DNA of 64,000 nt from Rhodanobacter soli (GCF_040548735.1 NZ_JBEPSD010000001.1:1116001-1180000), one strand, 5' to 3'. Shown: positions 51,201 to 59,869, numbered from the stretch's first letter. Translations and numbers: made by a program. Notes: a model not told the origin generated them from the letters alone.

Positions 51201-51870
51201 CCGGCTCGACCATCCGATAGCCAATGCCGTGCCGCGTGTGGATCAGCGGCTTGTCGAACGGTTTGTCGATCGCCGCGCGCAGGCCATGGATATGCACACG
51301 CAGCGAATCGCTGTCGGGCAGCTCCTCGCCCCACACGCGCTGTTCCAGGTCCTGCCGGGTGACCACCGACGGGCTCGCTTCCATCAGCGCCTGCAGCAGC
51401 TTCAGGCCGATCGGGTTCAGCTGGATCGACTTGCCCTCGCGGTTCACCGTGAGCGTGTCGAGATTGAACGTGAGATCGGCCACCTTCAGCACGCGGCTCT
51501 GCGGGCCCTTGCCGCGCCGCGCCAGCACTTCCAGCCGCGCGGCCAGTTCCTGCAGCGCGAACGGCTTGGTCATGTAGTCGTCGGCACCGGACTCGAAGCC
51601 GGTCAGCTTCTGCTCCAGCGCATCGCGCGCGGTCAGCATCAGGATCGGCGTCTGCTTGTGCGCCTCGTGGCGCAGCTTGCGCGCCACTTCCAGGCCATCC
51701 ATGCCGGGCAGCGTGAGATCGAGCACGATCACGTCGAAGTCGTGCACCACCGCCAGGTGCAGGCCGGTCACGCCGTCGCCCGCGAAATCGACCACGTTGC
51801 CCCGGTCTTCCAGATAATCGCCGATGTTGGTCGCGATATCGCTGTTGTCTTCGATCACCAGTACGCGCAT
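51184..51870 (-). CDS. OmpR/PhoB-family response regulator
   Basis: The 228-residue receiver plus winged-helix regulator is the partner of the overlapping kinase. Acidic residues are in VLVIEDNSD, phospho-Asp51 lies in VIVLDLTLPGMDG, and the Thr/Lys switch residues are in MLTARD and MTKPF. The effector domain runs from LKVADLTFNLDTL to the recognition helix SDSLRVHIHGLRAAIDK and the wing THRHGIGY. The ribosome site CAGGAG lies 7 bases before ATG. Upstream are repeats of GTGCGCCGGCT around TTCACACAAGATTGTTAAGC, a possible binding region. Confidence 0.93.
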   Translation of the reverse strand: MRVLVIEDNSDIATNIGDYLEDRGNVVDFAGDGVTGLHLAVVHDFDVIVLDLTLPGMDGLEVARKLRHEAHKQTPILMLTARDALEQKLTGFESGADDYMTKPFALQELAARLEVLARRGKGPQSRVLKVADLTFNLDTLTVNREGKSIQLNPIGLKLLQALMEASPSVVTRQDLEQRVWGEELPDSDSLRVHIHGLRAAIDKPFDKPLIHTRHGIGYRMVEPDAVQA

Positions 51871-51986
51871 GTGTCACTCCTGCGCAGCCGGCGCACGGGC
51901 CGGCTGGAGTTGCAAGCTTAACAATCTTGTGTGAAGCCGGCGCACCGGCCGCGCCGTGAAACTGAACGAGAGATCGCCCGGGCAAG

Positions 51987-52098
51987 AAAAAGGCCCAGAT
52001 GCGCGACTCGCCGTCGCCCACCTGGGCCCAAACTACTGCCCCGATACCATCGTCTGCCGTCACCCGGCCGTTCAGGCCAACGTGCCGCAAAAAACAGT
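51987..52098 (-). ncRNA. Candidate small RNA with intrinsic terminator
   Basis: Between rimK and the response regulator (331 bases without a gene), the minus strand has TATAAA (52110-52105) as a -10. About 70 bases downstream a hairpin GGCCCAG (52028-52022) / CTGGGCC (51998-51992) is followed by five T. Transcription from about 52098 would give an RNA of about 110 bases with an inner hairpin (GGCCTGAACGGCC). The -35 is poor. The hairpin could instead be the rimK terminator, 174 bases past its stop. Confidence 0.45.
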
Positions 52099-52201
52099 GA
52101 CTGCTTTATAGGGGGTCGGTGGTTACGCTGCAGTTAACCCGTTCTCACCTGGCTGAATGCTGCCCTTACCCTGGAAAGCCGCCGCATGGAAGGCTGGCGA
52201 C

Positions 52202-53122
52202 TCAGGCCTTGGCGGGTTTGCGGCGCGGGCGGGTTTCGGCGTGGGAATCGTGGGCCTGCGCTTGCAGCAGGTCCATGATCGCGCCGGCCACGTCGACGCC
52301 GGTGGCGGCCTCGATGCCTTCCAGGCCGGGCGAGGCGTTCACTTCCAGCAGCAAGGGGCCACGGTTGGAGCGCAACAGATCGACGCCGGCGATGCCGAGC
52401 CCCAGCGCACCGGCCGCACGCACGGCGATGCGCCTTTCCTCGGTGCTCAGCGTGGCCGCCATCGCGGTGCCGCCGCGGTGCAGGTTCGCGCGGAAGTCGC
52501 CCGGGCTGGAGTCGCGCTGCATCGCCGCCACCACCTTCTTGCCGACCACGAAGCAACGCAGGTCGCTGCCCTTCGCCTCGGCCACGAACTCCTGCACCAG
52601 GAAGTTCGCGTACAGGCCGCGGAACGCCTCGATCACGCTCTGCGATGCGGCGCGCTTCTCCGCCAGCACCACACCGGTGCCCTGGCTGCCCTCGTTGAGC
52701 TTGATCACGTGCGGCGGATCGCCGAGCAGGCCCAGCACATCCTCGGTGTCGTCCGGGTTGTCGCCGAACACCGTCACCGGCATGTCGATGCCCTGCGCGG
52801 CGAGGATCTGCAGGCAGCGCAGCTTGTCGCGCGCGCGCAGCACCGCATCGGACGGGTTCGGCGTGTAGACGCCCATCATCTCCAGCTGGCGCAGCACGGC
52901 GGTGCCGTAGAACGTGCTGGTGGTGCCGATGCGCGGGATCACCGCATCGATGTCGCGCAGCTCCTTGCCCTTGTAGCGGATCGACGATGCGCCCGGCGCG
53001 ATGCGCACGTAGCAGCGCAGCGGATCGAACACGCGCACCACGTGTCCGCGCACGCGCGCGGCCTCGACCAGGCGCTTGGTCGAATAGAGTCGGGTATTGC
53101 GCGATAGGATCGCGATCTTCAT
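52202..53122 (-). CDS. rimK: Ribosomal protein S6--L-glutamate ligase RimK-like
   Basis: ATP-grasp ligase that in E. coli and Pseudomonas adds glutamates to the C-terminus of ribosomal protein S6. The 306-residue protein has [22 protein letters not shown], the invariant [36 protein letters not shown] (ATP-grasp Lys and Gly loop), [17 protein letters not shown], and [15 protein letters not shown] (Mg ligands). The C-terminal tail is basic (RPRRKPAKA). Its neighbour upstream is the RimB-like protease gene, 10 bases away. Confidence 0.93.
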   Translation of the reverse strand: MKIAILSRNTRLYSTKRLVEAARVRGHVVRVFDPLRCYVRIAPGASSIRYKGKELRDIDAVIPRIGTTSTFYGTAVLRQLEMMGVYTPNPSDAVLRARDKLRCLQILAAQGIDMPVTVFGDNPDDTEDVLGLLGDPPHVIKLNEGSQGTGVVLAEKRAASQSVIEAFRGLYANFLVQEFVAEAKGSDLRCFVVGKKVVAAMQRDSSPGDFRANLHRGGTAMAATLSTEERRIAVRAAGALGLGIAGVDLLRSNRGPLLLEVNASPGLEGIEAATGVDVAGAIMDLLQAQAHDSHAETRPRRKPAKA

Positions 53123-53132
53123 GGAATGGCCG

Positions 53133-53585
53133 TCATCGAAGGTCCGTGGCCGCCGTCAGCGGCCGCGGCTGGGTGTAGGAACGTGCCGGGTCCACCGCAA
53201 AGCGCCCGCTCAGCGCGCTGCGGCCCAGCAACAGCGGAAACAGCATATGCCGACGATCGGTCAGATTGATGTCGACGCTGAACCGCTGCCCGGCCAGTTG
53301 TACTTCACTGCGGATGAACCAGCGCTCGGTGCGCCGTCCCCCGGTGTCGGTCACCGCGCGGCGGTCCAGCGCCGGCGCCTCGCAGCAGATCTCCAACGGC
53401 TGGCGACGGCCCGCATGCATGGTGAACCGCAGCCAGGTCGCACCGGCGCGCTGGAAGGTCTCGAGGGTGTCCACGTGCAGCGAACTGCTGCGCGCACCGG
53501 TATCGAGCTTCGCCTTGAGCACGCCGATACCCAGCTGCGGCAACGCCAGCCGCTCCCGCCAGCCGAGGGTGATCAGATCCGCCAT
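53133..53585 (-). CDS. rimB: RimB-like retropepsin-fold protease (ATP-dependent zinc protease family)
   Basis: A 150-residue protein of the family that partners RimK. In Pseudomonas, RimB works against RimK-type glutamylation. It has the aspartic-protease-like motif [12 protein letters not shown] (Asp28) and the second flap-type strand [14 protein letters not shown]. The name 'ATP-dependent zinc protease' is historical; the active-site Asp of DTGA indicates a retropepsin fold. It is immediately upstream of rimK and likely cotranscribed. A rimA homologue is not seen. Confidence 0.85.
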   Translation of the reverse strand: MADLITLGWRERLALPQLGIGVLKAKLDTGARSSSLHVDTLETFQRAGATWLRFTMHAGRRQPLEICCEAPALDRRAVTDTGGRRTERWFIRSEVQLAGQRFSVDINLTDRRHMLFPLLLGRSALSGRFAVDPARSYTQPRPLTAATDLR

Positions 53586-53617
53586 AAGGATTCGGGATTG
53601 CTCGGGGGACCGGGGAG

Positions 53618-53691
53618 TGGAGCGGGTGAAGGGAATCGAACCCTCGTCAGTAGCTTGGGAAGCTACAGCTCTACCATTGAGCTACACCCGC
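53618..53691 (-). tRNA. tRNA-Gly (anticodon TCC)
   Basis: The 74-base cloverleaf on the minus strand begins GCGGGTGTAGCTCAATGGTA. The anticodon loop is CTTCCCA (TCC), the T-loop GGTTCGATTCC, and the acceptor GCGGGTG/CACCCGC with discriminator T and an encoded CCA. It lies 32 bases upstream of rimB on the same strand. No integration-site duplication is seen. Confidence 0.97.
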
Positions 53692-53762
53692 CTTGGCCGG
53701 CGGATGGTAACCCGGGATTCGCGTGGTTGAAAAGCTTGACCCTCGCCGGCGACCGCACGCCA

Positions 53763-53878
53763 GGTCCCTCCCCCTGCGCAGCAGGGGAGGTCAGGAGGGG
53801 GTGAGCTTTTGATCCTGCCTTGGCGAAGAGCACCCCCTCCCCAACCCTCTGCCTGCAGGGGAGGGAGCAGAGCCGAAG
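53763..53878. repeat. Palindromic repeat cluster, two units (upstream of the DUF6600 gene)
   Basis: Units CCTCCCCCTGC-GCA-GCAGGGGAGG and CCCTCTGCCTGCAGGGGAGGG are joined by GGAGGGGGTGAGCTTTTGATCCTGCC and TTGGCGAAGAGCACCCCC. The same joining sequence is seen at 59.8 and 61.4 kb. The 330 bases between tRNA-Gly and the next gene hold only this cluster and a weak CATAAT hexamer near 53920. Confidence 0.9.
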
Positions 53879-54021
53879 CCGGGCCGCGCGGCCCAACGCG
53901 TGCTGAACAAGCGCCTGCGCATAATCCGGCGACGGTCATCGCCGGCCTGACAATGCACGTTGAGGCGAGGGTGTCGAACGGAAGCCCCGTGCCACCCGCG
54001 CTCACTCCCAAGGAGAGCACC

Positions 54022-56244
54022 ATGCCCAGGTTTGTCGAGTTGTCCACGTCGTGGCGCCGTCACTGGCGAGCATTGGCCATCACCTTGCTGTGCATGGCGG
54101 CGGGGTTGGCGCAGGCGCAGTCCGGCGTCGACGACAGCGCCGATCCGCCGAGCCGGGTGGCGCGGCTGTCGTACATCGCCGGCGACCTCGGCTTCCTGCC
54201 CGCCGGCGCGAAGGACTGGAGCGACGCCAACATCAACCGTCCGCTGACCACCGGCGACAAGCTGTCCACCGCCCAGGGCGCCCGCGCCGAGCTGGAGTTC
54301 GGCGGCGGCACCCTGCGCATCGACGGGCGGACCGACTTCGGCCTGCTCGATCTCAACGACCAGCTGGCCCAGATCGAGCTGACCCAGGGCACGCTCAGCC
54401 TCACCGTACGCCGCCTCGACGACGGCCAGAGCTACGAGATCGACACCCCGGCCGTGGCGCTGGTGGTCGACCAGCCCGGCACGTTCCGCGTCGACATCGA
54501 CGAGCGCGACGGCAGCACACGCGTCACCGCGTTTGACGGCGGCGCCACCGTGTTCGGCGAGAACAATGCGCAGCGCTCGATCAACCCCGGGCGCAGCTAC
54601 CGCTTCGTCGACCCCAGCCTGGACATGGTGACGATCACCGACATCGATGGCGGCGACGCGTTCGACGCCTGGGCCAGCGAACGCGACCGCCGCTACGCAC
54701 AATCGGACAGCAGCCAGTACGTTTCCGACGACGTGGTCGGCTACCAGGACCTCGACCAGTACGGCGCCTGGCAGGACACCAGCGAGTACGGCGCGGTGTG
54801 GTTCCCGCGCGACGTCGGCGCCAACTGGGCGCCATACCGCGACGGCCACTGGGCGTACATCGCGCCATGGGGCTGGACCTGGGTGGACGATGCGCCGTGG
54901 GGTTTCGCGCCGTACCACTACGGCCGCTGGGCCTACGTACGCGGCGGCTGGGGCTGGATCCCGGGGCCGCGCGACGTGCGTCCGATCTACGCGCCGGCGC
55001 TGGTCGCCTTCGTCGGCGGCGGTGGCTGGTCGGTCGGCATCGGCGGTGCGCCGGTGGGCTGGTTCCCGCTCGGCCCAGGCGAGTTCTACAACCCCTGGTA
55101 CCGCTGCGGCCGCAACTACTACGCCAACGTCAACATCCGCAATATCCGCGGGCGCCGCGGCTACGATCCGCGCCGCGACATCGACGACCACTACAACCGT
55201 TACCGCCGTGGTCAGCCCGGTCGCGGCGACCGCTACGTCAACCGCGACGCACCGCGCGGCTTCACCGCCGTGCCCGGCCGCAGCTTCGCCGGCGGCCGCC
55301 ACGTGCAGCGCGACATGATGCGGATCGACCCACGCAAACTCGCCGATGCGCCGGTGCTGCCGCGTGGCGTCGATCGAGCGCGCCCGATCGCCGACGCCGC
55401 AAGGCCGCCGCGCAACACGCACGCACGCGACCTGCCTGCCGGCGGCTTCAACCGCCAGGTGGTGGCGCGCCGTGCGCCACCCGTGATCCACGACCTGCCC
55501 GTTCCCGGCCGCAGCGACAGGTTCGCCGCCAAGCCGCGCAGCAACGTGCGCGTGCTGGATAACCAGGGCGGCCAAGGCCGCGGCGAACGCCCGTCCATGG
55601 CGGACCGCAACGACAACGTCCCGCGTCGGCCAGTCACCGCGGCCGGGCAGCTCCCTGCCGTTCCACGCATCGCACCGGCCACGCCCAGCCGCAGGCCGGA
55701 CATGGTGCGTGACGACGGCGAACTGCGCTCCGCCCGCTTCGCCCACCCGCGCGGCCGCGATGACACGGACCGCCGCGTGGCGACGCCACGTCCGGGTGTC
55801 AGCTACATCGCTCCCGCCGCCGAAGACAGGTCGCGTGCGATCCCCGGCAACCGTCCGATGCCGTCGGAGGTCCCGCAGATCCGCCGTGCCGAACCTCGCC
55901 GCATGCCGGCCGACGACAACCGCTTCCAGCGCTACCAGCCCGACCGCGTCGTGCAGCGGGAACGGCCGCAGCCAACCGCACCGGCACGCGAGCCGGCCGC
56001 GCCTCGCTTCCAGCGACCCGAACCCGCGCCGCGCGCGTACGTGCGCGAGCAGCCACGGCCGATGCCCAATCCGGACCGCGGCGAACCGATGCCGCAACGC
56101 TACCAGCCACCGCCGCGCGCGATGCCGCAGCCGCGCGCCGCGCCACCACCGCGCGCCGAAACGCCACGGCCGCAGCGCAGCGAAGCGCGGCCGTCCAACC
56201 GCAAGAATGCGGAGCGTGTGCGCGAGGACGAGAGGCAGCACTGA
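54022..56244 (+). CDS. Exported FecR-domain / DUF6600 protein with Arg/Pro-rich tail
   Basis: A 740-residue protein with a signal peptide (about 1-33, ending LAQAQ). A FecR-like beta domain follows (about 45-215: VARLSYIAGDLGFLPAGAKDW, TGDKLSTAQGARAELEFGGGTLRI, DQPGTFRVDIDERDGSTRV). DUF6600 occupies about 235-385, with repeated Trp/Tyr-rich strands such as YGRWAYVRGGWGWIPGP. The remaining 350 residues are low-complexity, rich in Arg, Pro and Ala. The ATG at 54022 follows AAGGAG. The function is unknown; the exported basic tail could bind envelope polymers. A repeat cluster starts nine bases after its stop. Confidence 0.88.
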   Translation: MPRFVELSTSWRRHWRALAITLLCMAAGLAQAQSGVDDSADPPSRVARLSYIAGDLGFLPAGAKDWSDANINRPLTTGDKLSTAQGARAELEFGGGTLRIDGRTDFGLLDLNDQLAQIELTQGTLSLTVRRLDDGQSYEIDTPAVALVVDQPGTFRVDIDERDGSTRVTAFDGGATVFGENNAQRSINPGRSYRFVDPSLDMVTITDIDGGDAFDAWASERDRRYAQSDSSQYVSDDVVGYQDLDQYGAWQDTSEYGAVWFPRDVGANWAPYRDGHWAYIAPWGWTWVDDAPWGFAPYHYGRWAYVRGGWGWIPGPRDVRPIYAPALVAFVGGGGWSVGIGGAPVGWFPLGPGEFYNPWYRCGRNYYANVNIRNIRGRRGYDPRRDIDDHYNRYRRGQPGRGDRYVNRDAPRGFTAVPGRSFAGGRHVQRDMMRIDPRKLADAPVLPRGVDRARPIADAARPPRNTHARDLPAGGFNRQVVARRAPPVIHDLPVPGRSDRFAAKPRSNVRVLDNQGGQGRGERPSMADRNDNVPRRPVTAAGQLPAVPRIAPATPSRRPDMVRDDGELRSARFAHPRGRDDTDRRVATPRPGVSYIAPAAEDRSRAIPGNRPMPSEVPQIRRAEPRRMPADDNRFQRYQPDRVVQRERPQPTAPAREPAAPRFQRPEPAPRAYVREQPRPMPNPDRGEPMPQRYQPPPRAMPQPRAAPPPRAETPRPQRSEARPSNRKNAERVREDERQH

Positions 56245-56252
56245 GGCGAGAG

Positions 56253-56360
56253 CCTGACCCCACCCCCACCCTCCCCTGCGTGCAGGGGAGGCAGCAGAGC
56301 GTAAGCCGACTAGCTGTTCTCCATCCCCTGCACGCAGGGGAGGGCCGGGGTGGGGTAAAG
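56253..56360. repeat. Palindromic repeat cluster, two units (DUF6600 gene to trmB)
   Basis: Units ACCCTCCCCTGCGTGCAGGGGAGG and CATCCCCTGCACGCAGGGGAGGG are separated by CAGCAGAGCGTAAGCCG. The left edge is GAGCCTGACCCCACCCCC and the right edge GGCCGGGGTGGGGTAAAGCTC, near-complements of each other. The trmB -10 hexamer lies immediately to the right. Confidence 0.9.
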
Positions 56361-56363
56361 CTC

Positions 56364-56375
56364 TACAATACGCAG
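56364..56375 (+). promoter_or_regulatory. -10 element six bases before trmB ATG (possible leaderless start)
   Basis: TACAAT (56364-56369), ACGCAG, ATG. It sits at the very edge of the repeat cluster, whose G-rich border takes the place of a -35. Confidence 0.5.
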
Positions 56376-57077
56376 ATGCCCACGACCGATTCCCCTGCCC
56401 CCGAATACATGCGCCGTATCCGCAGCTTCGTATTGCGCGAAGGACGCATGACGCCGGCGCAGCAACGTGCGTTCGACACGCTGTGGTCGCGCTTCGGCAT
56501 CGACTACCAGGGCACCCCGCACGACTTCGCGGCGAGCTTCGGCCGCTCGGCGCCGCTGGTGCTGGAGATCGGCTTCGGCAACGGCGAGGCGCTGGCCTGG
56601 GCCAGCGAGCATGACCAGGCGCGCGACTTCATCGGCGTTGAAGTGCACGGCCCCGGCGTGGGCCGGCTGATGAACGCGCTGGCAGCACGCGACGCCGGCA
56701 ATGTGCAGTTGTACAAGCACGACGCGGTGGAAGTGCTGCAGCACGAGATCGCCCCTGCCGCCTTGTCCGAAGCGCGCATCTGGTTCCCCGACCCGTGGCA
56801 CAAGAAGCGCCACAACAAGCGCCGCCTGATCCAGCCCGAGTTCGTCGCCCTGCTCGCCTCGCGCATGGTTCCGAACGGCCTGCTGCACCTGGCCACCGAC
56901 TGGCAACCGTATGCCGAGCACATGCTCGAGGTGATGGAATCCGCCCCCGCCTGGCGCAACCAGCTCGGCCCCGGGCAGTACGCCGAGAAGCCGGAGTGGC
57001 GCATCGAGACGCACTTCGAGCGGCGCGGGCTGAAGCTGGGGCACGGGGTTTGGGATCTGCTTTACCGCAAGGTTTGA
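56376..57077 (+). CDS. trmB: tRNA (guanine-N7-)-methyltransferase TrmB
   Basis: SAM-dependent enzyme that makes m7G46 in the tRNA variable loop. The 233-residue protein has LVLEIGFGNGEALAWA (SAM motif I, about 66-81), FIGVEVHGPGVGRLM, ARIWFPDPWHKKRHNKRRLIQPEF (TrmB catalytic signature) and HLATDWQPYAEHMLEVM. The start at 56376 is set by the family N-terminus and the hexamer upstream. Its stop runs directly into the next repeat cluster. Confidence 0.96.
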   Translation: MPTTDSPAPEYMRRIRSFVLREGRMTPAQQRAFDTLWSRFGIDYQGTPHDFAASFGRSAPLVLEIGFGNGEALAWASEHDQARDFIGVEVHGPGVGRLMNALAARDAGNVQLYKHDAVEVLQHEIAPAALSEARIWFPDPWHKKRHNKRRLIQPEFVALLASRMVPNGLLHLATDWQPYAEHMLEVMESAPAWRNQLGPGQYAEKPEWRIETHFERRGLKLGHGVWDLLYRKV

Positions 57078-57236
57078 GCGAAGAGCGACCCCACCCCAGC
57101 CCTCCCCTACTTCGCAGGGGAGGGAGCAGAGCTCGCTTCACTCCTTCCCCTGCTCGCAGGGGAGGGAGAAAGCTTGCAGCTCTTTGCTCCTCCCCCTGCT
57201 TGCAGGGGGAGGCTGGGAGGGGGTTAGCTCTTCGCC
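57077..57236. repeat. Palindromic repeat cluster, three units (trmB to DUF559 gene)
   Basis: Hairpins CCCTCCCCTAC-TTC-GCAGGGGAGGG, CCTTCCCCTGCTCGCAGGGGAGGG and CCTCCCCCTGC-TT-GCAGGGGGAGG stand in a row. The whole cluster is bounded by inverted ends: GCGAAGAGCGACCCC on the left and GGGGGTTAGCTCTTCGC on the right. It begins within one to three bases of the trmB stop. Confidence 0.92.
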
Positions 57237-57259
57237 CAAGCCAAGCGAAAGGACTCGCC

Positions 57260-57607
57260 ATGCAGCGCATATGGATCCGCGCCCGCCAGCTCCGCAACGA
57301 AAGCACTGATGCCGAGCGCCGCTTGTGGTATTTCCTGCGCCGGCAGCAATTGGACGGCCACAAGTTTCGCCGCCAATATCCGCTGGCCGGCTATATCGCG
57401 GATTTCGTTTGCGTGCCGGCGAAGCTCGTGATCGAGCTGGATGGCGGCCAGCATCTCGATGCATTGGCGTACGACCGGCGGCGCACCGAGGCCTTGCAGC
57501 GCGCGGGTTATCGCGTGCTGCGGTTCTGGAACGACGATGTGCTGTTGCGCACGGATGACGTGTTGGCAGAGATTTTTCGGGCGCTGGAAGAAGAGTCAAA
57601 AGCCTGA
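57260..57607 (+). CDS. DUF559 endonuclease-like protein flanked by repeats
   Basis: A 115-residue DUF559 protein, a predicted PD-(D/E)XK/Vsr-like nuclease fold. The N-terminal ARQLRNESTDAERRLWYFLRRQQLDGHKFRRQYPLAGYIADFVC supplies the Glu and Asp (YIADF). VIELDGGQH gives the E-x-D/H metal-binding strand, and the conserved RVLRFWNDDVL follows. Codon choice is less GC-biased than in neighbours (several TTG, TAT, GAT, TTT). The ribosome site AAAGGA lies 7 bases before ATG. Repeat clusters lie on both sides, 23 bases before the ATG and overlapping the stop. Its biological role is unknown. Confidence 0.9.
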   Translation: MQRIWIRARQLRNESTDAERRLWYFLRRQQLDGHKFRRQYPLAGYIADFVCVPAKLVIELDGGQHLDALAYDRRRTEALQRAGYRVLRFWNDDVLLRTDDVLAEIFRALEEESKA

Positions 57608-57692
57608 CCCCCTCCCAACCTCCCCCTGCCAGCAGGGGGAGGAGCAAAGCCGGCTACGCTCCCTCCCCTGCGAAGTAGGGGAGGGGCTGAAC
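57605..57692. repeat. Palindromic repeat cluster, two units (after DUF559 gene)
   Basis: The left edge TGACCCCCTCCCAACC begins with the DUF559 stop codon. The units are CCTCCCCCTGC-CA-GCAGGGGGAGG and CTCCCTCCCCTGC-GAA-GTAGGGGAGGGG. The linker AGCAAAGCCGG matches the ahcY-metF cluster. The 174 bases from here to the transporter contain a TATACT hexamer at 57765 and no gene. Confidence 0.9.
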
Positions 57693-57866
57693 GACTGAAG
57701 GGACTCCTTTAGGCGCGAGTGGCGCTCTTGGCCTGCGGTTCACCAGCAACCATGCTCAGCCGCTTATACTCACGCCCATCCACCCAGGGACGAATCGTCG
57801 CAGCGTGAAGCTTCCACTGCCCCATCGTATCCACCGCAGCCAGCTGTTCCGCAGGGACGTCAGCTA

Positions 57867-59708
57867 GTGGCACTCTCGCTCACCCCCGAAATGATCCTGG
57901 TACTCGGGCTGGTGGGCTTCACCATGCTGATGCTGGTGCTGGAGTGGATCCGCGCCGACATGGTGGCGCTGCTGGTGGTGGTGGTGATCGGGCTGACCGG
58001 GCTGATCCCGTCCGAGCGGGTGTTCAACGGCTTCGCCGGCAACGCGGTGATCGCGATCATCGCGATCATGATCATGGGCGAGGGACTGGACCGCGCCGGC
58101 GTGCTCAACCTCACCGCGAACTTCGTGATGCGCATGGCGCGTGGTGCGGAGTCGCGCCTGGGCGTGGTGATCAACCTGGTTGCCAGCCTGTTCAGCGCGG
58201 TGATCCCGAGCCAGGCGCTGGCGGCGCTGATGATCCCGGTCAGCAGCCGGCTGGCCGCGCGCACCGGCGTGCCGCTGTCGAAGCTGCTGCTGCCGATGGC
58301 GTTCTGCATCCTCACCGCCACCAACACCACGCTGATCGCGAATTCGCCGTTGATCGTGCTGAACGACCTGATCGCCAGCGCCAACGTGAACCTGCCGCCG
58401 GGCGCGCACACGATCCCGAAGTTCGGCCTGTTCAGCGTCACGCCGGTCGGCCTGACCCTGGCACTGCTGGGCGTGGGCTACTTCTACTTCTTCGGCCGCA
58501 AGCTGCTGCCCGGGCACGAGGACGAGCGGCTGAAGGTGACGCCGGGACGCACCGAGAGCTACTTCGCCGAAACCTATGGCATCGTCGGCGAGACCGCCGA
58601 GCTCACCGTCACCGCGGAAAGCCCGCTGGTCGGCATGAGCATCGGCGAGGTCGAGCAGCTGTATGAGGCACCGCTGATCCTGGCGATCAAGAGTGGCAAC
58701 GACGCGCGCATGGCGCCGCCGGCCGACCATGTGATCTGGGTCGGCTCGGTGCTCGGCGTGCTCGGCCCGCGCGAGCAGCTCAACCAGTTCGCCAACAACC
58801 AGCTGTGCCGGCTGTCCACCCGCATGCGCCAGCTCGGCGAGTTGTTCAATCCCACCCGCGCCGGCATTTCCGAAGTGGTGATTCCGCCGGTGTCGCGCTT
58901 CATCAAGCACACCGTGGGCGAGCTGCGCCTGCGCAAGCGCTTCGGCATCTCGGTGCTGGCGGTGAACCGCGGCGACCAGGTGTTGCGCGACGACGTGCGC
59001 TCGGTCAGCCTGCGCGCCGGCGACACCGTGGTGCTGCACAGCAACTGGCGCGACCTGTCGCTGGCCGCGGAAGAGCGTGACCTGGTCGTCGTCACCGACA
59101 TTCCGAAGGAACAGCAGCGCCCGGGCAAGATATGGCAGGCGGTGGGCTTCTTCCTGCTGGCGAAGTGCCTGGCGCTGTTCACCAACCTCGACCTGTCGGT
59201 GGCGATGATGACCGGCGCGATCGGCATGCTGCTGTCCGGCGTGCTGAACATGGACGAGGCGTACAAGGCGATCAACTGGAAGACGATCTTCGTCACCGCC
59301 TGCCTGATCCCGCTGGGCTGGTCGATGGACGCCACCGGCACCGCCGCGTGGATCGCGCAGGTGGTGCTGGACCACCTGGGCAGCGCGTCGCCGTGGCTGC
59401 TGCAGCTGTGCCTGGCCATCCTCACCTTGCTGTTCTCGCAGGTGATGTCCAACGTGGGCGCCACCGTGATGATGGTGCCGATCGCGATCAGCGTGGCCGT
59501 CGCCACCGGCGGCAACCCGTCGGCCTACGCGCTGATCGTGGCGGTGTCCTCGTCCAACACCTTCCTGCTCAGCTCCGGCCACCCGGCGCTGATGATGGTC
59601 ACCGGCCCCGGCGGCTACAAGGGCAAGGATTTCCTGCGCGTGGGCCTGCCGCTGACCTTCCTGGTGCTTGTCGTCACCCTGCTCGCGATCAACCTGCTGT
59701 TCCATTGA
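57867..59708 (+). CDS. SLC13/DASS-type transporter with two TrkA-C domains
   Basis: A 613-residue membrane transporter of the CitMHS/DASS group (sodium or proton coupled, for anions such as sulfate or carboxylates). N-terminal helices (about 8-195) include the family motifs SLFSAVIPSQALAALMIPVSSRLA and ILTATNTTLIANSPLIVLND. A soluble middle part (about 240-415) consists of two TrkA-C/RCK-C-like repeats (SPLVGMSIGEVEQLYEAPLILAI and KHTVGELRLRKRFGISVLAVNRG). A second helix bundle contains FSQVMSNVGATVMMVPIA and SSSNTFLLSSGHPALMMVTG. The start is a GTG at 57867 with AGGGA upstream. The substrate is not determinable. Confidence 0.88.
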   Translation: MALSLTPEMILVLGLVGFTMLMLVLEWIRADMVALLVVVVIGLTGLIPSERVFNGFAGNAVIAIIAIMIMGEGLDRAGVLNLTANFVMRMARGAESRLGVVINLVASLFSAVIPSQALAALMIPVSSRLAARTGVPLSKLLLPMAFCILTATNTTLIANSPLIVLNDLIASANVNLPPGAHTIPKFGLFSVTPVGLTLALLGVGYFYFFGRKLLPGHEDERLKVTPGRTESYFAETYGIVGETAELTVTAESPLVGMSIGEVEQLYEAPLILAIKSGNDARMAPPADHVIWVGSVLGVLGPREQLNQFANNQLCRLSTRMRQLGELFNPTRAGISEVVIPPVSRFIKHTVGELRLRKRFGISVLAVNRGDQVLRDDVRSVSLRAGDTVVLHSNWRDLSLAAEERDLVVVTDIPKEQQRPGKIWQAVGFFLLAKCLALFTNLDLSVAMMTGAIGMLLSGVLNMDEAYKAINWKTIFVTACLIPLGWSMDATGTAAWIAQVVLDHLGSASPWLLQLCLAILTLLFSQVMSNVGATVMMVPIAISVAVATGGNPSAYALIVAVSSSNTFLLSSGHPALMMVTGPGGYKGKDFLRVGLPLTFLVLVVTLLAINLLFH

Positions 59709-59812
59709 AGCGAAGAGCGACCCCTCACCCCCTGCTTGCAGGGGGAGCATGCGGATTCAGTTCGGTCCCTCCCTCTGCGCAGCAGGGGGAGGTCAGGAGG
59801 GGGTAAGGCTTC
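59708..59812. repeat. Palindromic repeat cluster, two units (transporter to xanA)
   Basis: GCGAAGAGCGACCCC begins three bases after the stop codon. The units are CCCCTGC-TT-GCAGGGGG (left half decayed) and CCTCCCTCTGC-GCA-GCAGGGGGAGG, followed by GGAGGGGGTAAGGCTTCTGATCC. The edge resembles the clusters at 53.8 and 61.4 kb. Confidence 0.88.
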
Positions 59813-59869
59813 TGATCCCCGCCTGCCCGCTATCATTCACGGTTTACCGCATGAACCAGGAACACCCCG

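Noticed and set aside
51107-52090. A 327-codon frame starting in the rimK-regulator gap
   Set aside because: Most of it is an out-of-frame reading of the response regulator. The upstream part lies over the candidate small RNA and terminator and shows no protein family features.
53618-53691. tRNA-Gly as an attachment site of an integrated element
   Set aside because: No integrase, no partial tRNA duplicate and only housekeeping genes are found on either side.
56253-57236. The repeat hairpins as intrinsic terminators
   Set aside because: They lack T-runs, occur in multiples in either orientation, and one lies inside the murE coding region.
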